DNA from: Moniliophthora roreri
Taxonomy: Eukaryota; Basidiomycota; Agaricomycetes; Agaricales; Marasmiaceae
Direction of reading: 5' to 3'
NCBI GenBank assembly: GCA_001466705.2
Contig: LATX02000237.1
Coordinates: 186,001-250,000 of the forward strand
DNA: 64,000 bases
Under the pieces are notes generated by a model. That model saw nothing but the letters and a program-made list of their open reading frames with translations. It was not told the origin of the DNA and ran no database searches. The translations under genes were made by a program, and so were the position numbers. Numbering within the stretch: position 1 is the stretch's first letter; each line of letters starts with the position of its first letter. Shown here in pieces: positions 59,932 through 64,000 of this stretch.

Positions 59932-60210
59932 CGCTACACGCCATAGCCCACTTCAAGCCCGCTTCGCGGGCTGAAAATGGGCAGATCACGCGATCTCGGA
60001 AAAGTCCGAGTAATACTAATCGACTGTACCCAGCGAGTCGGCATGCTCTTGCCAGCCATGACATAAGCTCCGTCTTCTGCTCGCTTCAAGTTTGACAAGC
60101 GTCGAAGAGTCTTCTTTCTTACCACCATCTTCTCCTCCGTTTACCCACTTTTTTATTATGGAGATATGTAAAATTATTTCTCAAATCAATATCACAAGAA
60201 TTTATCTACT

Positions 60211-60948
60211 CTATTGAATGATAGGACCATTTTTCTGATTCTTTGCCACATGGGTTCTCAAGGGTGCAGTGAAGAGAACGGCTGCATTCAAGGTATGTTT
60301 CTGGGACTTTTGGGGTGTCATTGGGGGCGCAGCGATCTTGGCTGATTCTGGAGGCCAGTGAACCACTCTTTCAGCAGGTATTCCCAGGCAGATTTCGCTT
60401 GTACTCCACCCATAGCAGGTACCTTTTGGCAAAAAACACTGACAACTGTCAGAAACTGTTTTACAAAAAAGACCAATAACTANAACATTATTTTTAGTAC
60501 CATTATATAGCCCCAGCTAAGGCAAGTTGAAATATATATAGTTTACATAATGCTTTTAAAGTATTCTCACGTGGTCACTAAAATGTGTCTCTTTTCTAAG
60601 AAAAAAGTTGTCAGTCTAGTTATCGGTCTTTTTTGTAAAACAGTTTCTGACAGTTGTTGGTGTTTTTTGCTAAAAACTTACTTCTTCGACTGCATACTCT
60701 GTGACCCGTGCCTTTTCAAGGAATGCCTGTGAAACAAAGGTATGCCAGTCTTTTCCATGACAGTCAATCAGGTGTCTCTGAATGTTATACTTCCAACGAA
60801 TGTCCATACATCCCTGGATAGGACAGAACAATATTGGTGGCTTGTGTTCGGCCAAGTGTGCTGTGTTGCCAATCACCTTGCCACACAACAACTTGGGTAT
60901 ACAGATTGGTGGAATCTGATACCTCTTGCAAGAGGTAACGGATTCCAC
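60211..60948 (-). pseudogene. Zinc-finger-type gene remnant split by a MITE
   Basis: The minus strand encodes KRYQIPPICIPKLLCGKVIG, then a C2H2-like motif CPIQGC...YNIQRHLIDCH, and reaches EYAVEEV where a 252-bp element intervenes. On the far side an open frame continues with CYGWSTSEICLGIPAERVVH. The pattern resembles the many zinc-finger-bearing genes of unknown function that accompany repeats in mushroom genomes. Function not recognised. Confidence 0.45.
60424..60675. mobile_element. 252-bp MITE with about 60-bp terminal inverted repeats
   Basis: The left end begins TTTTGGCAAAAAACACTGAC and the right end, read inward on the minus strand, TTTTAGCAAAAAACACCAAC. Both then share ACAACTGTCAGAAACTG and GTTTTACAAAAAAGACC, giving about 60 bp of pairing with few mismatches and an AT-rich centre. 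No clear target duplication was found. An unresolved base (N at 60483) lies in the left arm. It has no coding capacity and interrupts the gene remnant. Confidence 0.75.
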
Positions 60949-61135
60949 AACTTCATATATATGATGGCTTGTGTGGCACTAATAGGTGATGCTTGGCACA
61001 GTATGCTGAGTGACTTGATATTTTTCTCTCATCCTCTTTTCTCAACATCATGAATGCGTTCCCTGGCTTGGATATGCTCTCCCTCACGAGAGTTTCGTGG
61101 AACTCTGTTCGTCTGGGGGTTAGCTCGTGAAACAA

Positions 61136-62425
61136 GCCAGTCTAGGTCATTATGGAACACGCCTGGTGGGGATTTCCAGTCCTATCCATCCCCAGCTGCT
61201 TATTTACATTCCACTCACTCTACAACGCATTTCATATCTCCCATCCTTAACTCAGCATATCCTACACCATTTTCAACCTCTGTAGTTCATCAGCAAAACA
61301 GTCAAGTCTGCTTACAGCAGCTTTTGCTTAGATCTGTGATCTTTCAGCTTATTTCTGGCTGCTTTTCCTTTTGCCTGACGCTTTCGCTTACACTGGGCTA
61401 TTTTTCCTTACAATCTAACTTTCTCAGACCAGAAAAGATAGAAAATAAGAAAAGGGAAAAAAAGTATAAAAGAGAAACAGGGCTGCATGGTTGAGTGCTG
61501 CTAGATTTTGAGTCCAGGAGTCAGAATGAAAGGGTGAAGTTTGGATTTGGAATTGGAATCAAGGACCAGAGTAGCGGGGGTGGGCCATTTTTTTGGGGTC
61601 AGCTTTTTCTCACAAACAAGGTTTTTTTCCTGACTGCCATCATCCACCCAGTCAGAGTTGGTAAGTCCACTCCTGATTTATCCATAAAGTTGTTACAATC
61701 GTGTGCACAGACAATCTTTTTTCTCTTCATCTCTCTGTTTTCTTTTTCATAATCATTGCTTTGACACTTTAGTGCCTTCAAGCGCTAGTTTTCTCTTTTT
61801 TACATATGCTTCTTATTGACATCTGGACACATCCACCTTCCCAGTTCCCTTTTCTGATTCTATGCCTTTCATTCTATTTAAGATGTCATTACTATGTCAT
61901 CTATGACATCAGTATGAAGTCACTATTCTATTCGTTTCTTTTCCTTTCTAATTATGATACAATGTTATCTATGACATCAGCTATTGTATCATTATAACTT
62001 ATTTTCGTTCCTCGACATCGTCTCTGATGTCATGTTCTTATTTATGATATCACCAAAGGTACATTCTGTTTACTAAACAAACAATGTCGCTCTAGCAGTT
62101 TGTATGCAAACGAATAGCTACAATCATTGTATAAGTAGATAGTTTGCAGGTTTAAGCTACTTCAGCTTGACCTGGTTAATCCATTGGATATCTTGCTCAC
62201 ATCGACCGACTTCCTTGGGACAGCTTTACAGAGGATTTTCTCCTTTGATTAGTTGTTGAAACTCAAACTTGATCTACGCGCTTAATGCCACTACGTCATT
62301 GTGGTGTTGAGTTGTTGTCATTGCTGCGCAAGTAATGTAACAAAAGGTCAAGCTGATCGTTGCTGACCTACCCAGGTTTAGGCACCACCGCTTATCAAAA
62401 CACGACTCCCCCAAGGGCTCCCTTT
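61136..62425. other. AT-rich repeat region and probable retrotransposon leader
   Basis: No gene. A minus-strand stretch near 61610 (MMAVRKKTLFVRK) echoes MVVRKKTLRRLSNLK near 60120, so fragments of one family occur twice. The part from about 62020 to the gag start is the likely 5' LTR and leader of the retrotransposon, but LTR borders cannot be set because the 3' LTR lies outside the window. Confidence 0.4.
61899..61980. repeat. Repeated ATCTATGACATCAG motif
   Basis: Two exact 14-bp copies at 61899-61912 and 61967-61980, with related ATGTCAT and TGATGTCATG sequences at 61883, 61894 and about 62024. The core TGACATCA is near-palindromic. Confidence 0.55.
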
Positions 62426-63634
62426 ATGGCAGCCAAAGAATCTGATCTCGACAATCAACTCAAAGTAGCCGAACAGCTATTGAACCCTGATCCCGAACGA
62501 ACCCCACACCGAATTACTCATAGTCAGCAGAGAGGAGCAGTCGAAAGTCTCCAACTAGAAAGAACAGAACCCGAAGCTAAGTCTTCCGAACCTGATCCAT
62601 TTGATGAATACCGAAATCTATTCCATACCCCAACCCCAGAAATGACAACTCCAAGCAGAAGCGCTGCTGCTGCATCGGATGTCAAACCGAAAGTGGAACA
62701 TGATGACACTGATGAACAATGGGCCAGAACCATCTCCATGGCTGTACTCCAGACGATTGATGACAAGAAGGACGAAGCAAGTAAGGGACCGACTCCAGAT
62801 CCGTTTTTAGGAAAACAATCGGACACCCGCCGCTTCCTCCTAGACCTCGAACTTTACTTCGCCATGAACCCGACTAGGTTGAACACTGATGAGAAGAAGA
62901 TGATCCTTCTCTCTCTCATCAAAGGAGACACCGAAGAATGGAAGCAGAGGGAGATGATGAAATTGTTTCCCGAAGATGACGGTTCCGAGAAGAAGAAGGA
63001 AGCTGCCAAAGAAACATGGAGTAGTTTCAAGCAGAGATTCCGAAGTGAATGGCAACCCGTCAACATTGTCAGAGAAGCACAGATCAAGATTGAGCAGATC
63101 AAGATGAAGGATAGGGCCGACGAATATGTTAACTGATTCTGCCTCATTGCGATGGATACCAAATACGACGACGAGGCCCTCATGAAGTTCTTTAGGGACA
63201 GACTTCCTGAATCCCTCCAGAACAAGATCATGCTCTGAACCGATGGAGAACCTGAAACTCTGGAAGAATGGTACAAATTGGCAGTCAAGTATGACAACCA
63301 ATACAAGTTGGTCATAGCCAATAGGAAGAAGAGAGAACCGATCAAGCCGAAGATCGTTCGGAAAGAGAAGGAAGTAACAGTTGGACAAATGTTATCTGAA
63401 TCAGATAGAAAGGATTATATGGCTGCAGAGAAGTGTTTCCATTGTGCAAAGACCGGTCACGTCTCACGAGATTGTCCCACCAAAGGACAAGCACAACAAA
63501 CCCCACCACCCAAATATGAACCAAAGAAGCTTTCTCCACGAGAGGCCTTTATGAAGATCCGAGCCTTGATCACCAAACAAGGAGAAGGAGAACAAGAGGA
63601 GATCTTTGATCTCATGGAAAAAGAGGGTTTTTGA
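62426..63634 (+). pseudogene. Retrotransposon gag with two in-frame stops
   Basis: Starts MAAKESDLDNQLKVAEQLLN. The capsid-like region has PDPFLGKQSDTRRFLLDLEL, YFAMNPTRLNTDEKKMIL, TWSSFKQRFRSEWQPVN and RADEYVN. TGA at 63134-63136 and TGA at 63236-63238 interrupt it, in contexts YVN*FCLIAMDTK and KIML*TDGEPETL, where Arg (CGA) would fit the family. The nucleocapsid knuckle CFHCAKTGHVSRDC is intact. The frame ends EKEGF at TGA 63632-63634. Confidence 0.75.
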
Positions 63635-63987
63635 AGAGGCGGGAGAGGCTGATGCTCTTACTGCCAGCTATCATGATCTCAAACATTGTACTAGCTAAGT
63701 TAAATCAAAATTCTATGCGAATCCCTATTCAATACAACGTCAGGACAGAAATCGTCAAAACAAAAGCCCTGATTGATTCAGGCACTGGAGGCCGCTTCAT
63801 CTGTGAAGAAGAAGCACGAAAACTCAAGAAACCATGGACAAAACTAGAAAAACCCATCAAGGTTTTTAACGTTGATGGGACCCGGAACAAAATTGGTTGG
63901 ATCACTCATTCTGTTACGATCAACATGTCAATCGGAGATAAATCAATAAAGGAAACTTTGTTGATATCAGGACTCGGACTGGAGTGA
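63631..63987 (+). pseudogene. Retrotransposon aspartic protease region
   Basis: Lies in the -1 frame relative to gag. SNIVLAKLNQNSMRIPIQYN is followed by the protease active site KALIDSGTGGRFICEEEA and KVFNVDGTRNKIGWITHSVT. The frame ends at TGA 63985-63987 in GLGLE*IILG, where related elements continue towards reverse transcriptase. The junction with gag contains GGGTTTT (63625-63631). Confidence 0.7.
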
Positions 63988-64000
63988 ATCATTTTAGGAC

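Larger units (their letters stand above)
59741..60032. mobile_element. 292-bp inverted-repeat element with an 11-bp target duplication
   Basis: Direct repeats GCGAGTCGGCA at 59730-59740 and 60033-60043 bracket an insert whose ends are inverted: GTCGATTAGTATTACTCGGA at 59750-59769 pairs perfectly with 60005-60024, with weaker pairing outward. TSD length fits Mutator-like (MULE) elements. It interrupts a gene fragment whose unbroken paralogue lies at about 60850-60920. It contains a telomere-like tract and strong hairpins, listed separately, and no coding sequence. Confidence 0.6.
62426..64000 (+). mobile_element. Ty3/Gypsy-type LTR retrotransposon, 5' part (gag and protease)
   Basis: Contains gag with a CCHC knuckle followed by an aspartic protease, in the order of Ty3/Gypsy elements; reverse transcriptase and integrase would lie beyond the window end. 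Three in-frame TGA codons and one frame change show an inactive or bypass-dependent copy. No 5' LTR border could be fixed. Confidence 0.8.

Overview
The window is nuclear DNA of a filamentous basidiomycete, most likely an Agaricomycete. The evidence is many introns of about 50-70 nt per gene, compact divergent and convergent gene spacing, and typical mushroom families: F-box/LRR proteins, a multi-spanning membrane protein family, double-psi beta-barrel secreted proteins and a lineage-specific family with an NVTIGGNATN-type start. Exons below were assembled by eye from splice signals and family similarity; no database search was run.

Layout. 0.2-2 kb: farnesyltransferase beta subunit (minus). 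2.3-8.6 kb: a local segmental duplication carrying two secreted DPBB genes, one with four domains built from a duplicated two-domain unit, plus a relic of a third 3' flank. 8.8-16 kb: a glutathione transferase, a kinesin-14, an uncharacterised multi-spanning membrane protein and a nitronate monooxygenase. 16.5-18 kb: a decayed F-box gene. 18.4-21.7 kb: two divergent paralogues of an unrecognised cytosolic family around 1.9 kb of gene-poor DNA. 21.9-32.2 kb: a Zn2Cys6 regulator, an MFS transporter of monocarboxylate type, about 2 kb without genes, and a TEA/ATTS transcription factor. 33-56.5 kb is mostly housekeeping: an F-box/LRR protein, a GRAM-TBC-EF-hand Rab GAP, a WDR5/Swd3 homologue, an intradiol dioxygenase, an ADP/ATP carrier broken by one stop codon, mitochondrial glutaredoxin Grx5, two tandem short-chain dehydrogenases, FEN1, a TCAB1/Swt21-like WD protein and a lineage-specific unknown. 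56.5-64 kb: gene-poor, repeat-rich DNA with three small non-autonomous inverted-repeat elements, decayed zinc-finger gene fragments and the 5' part of a Ty3/Gypsy-type retrotransposon that runs off the window.

The genes do not form an obvious single pathway. Small functional groupings exist: mitochondrial genes side by side (ADP/ATP carrier, Grx5, an HSD10-like dehydrogenase), aromatic or xenobiotic chemistry (intradiol dioxygenase; GST and nitronate monooxygenase further left), and nuclear genome maintenance (FEN1, Swt21/TCAB1-like, WDR5). The most unusual content is the exon-for-exon duplicated DPBB gene, the near-intact carrier gene with a CGA-to-TGA type stop, the acidic insertion inside FEN1, and the cluster of miniature elements with recognisable target-site duplications at 58.6-60.7 kb.
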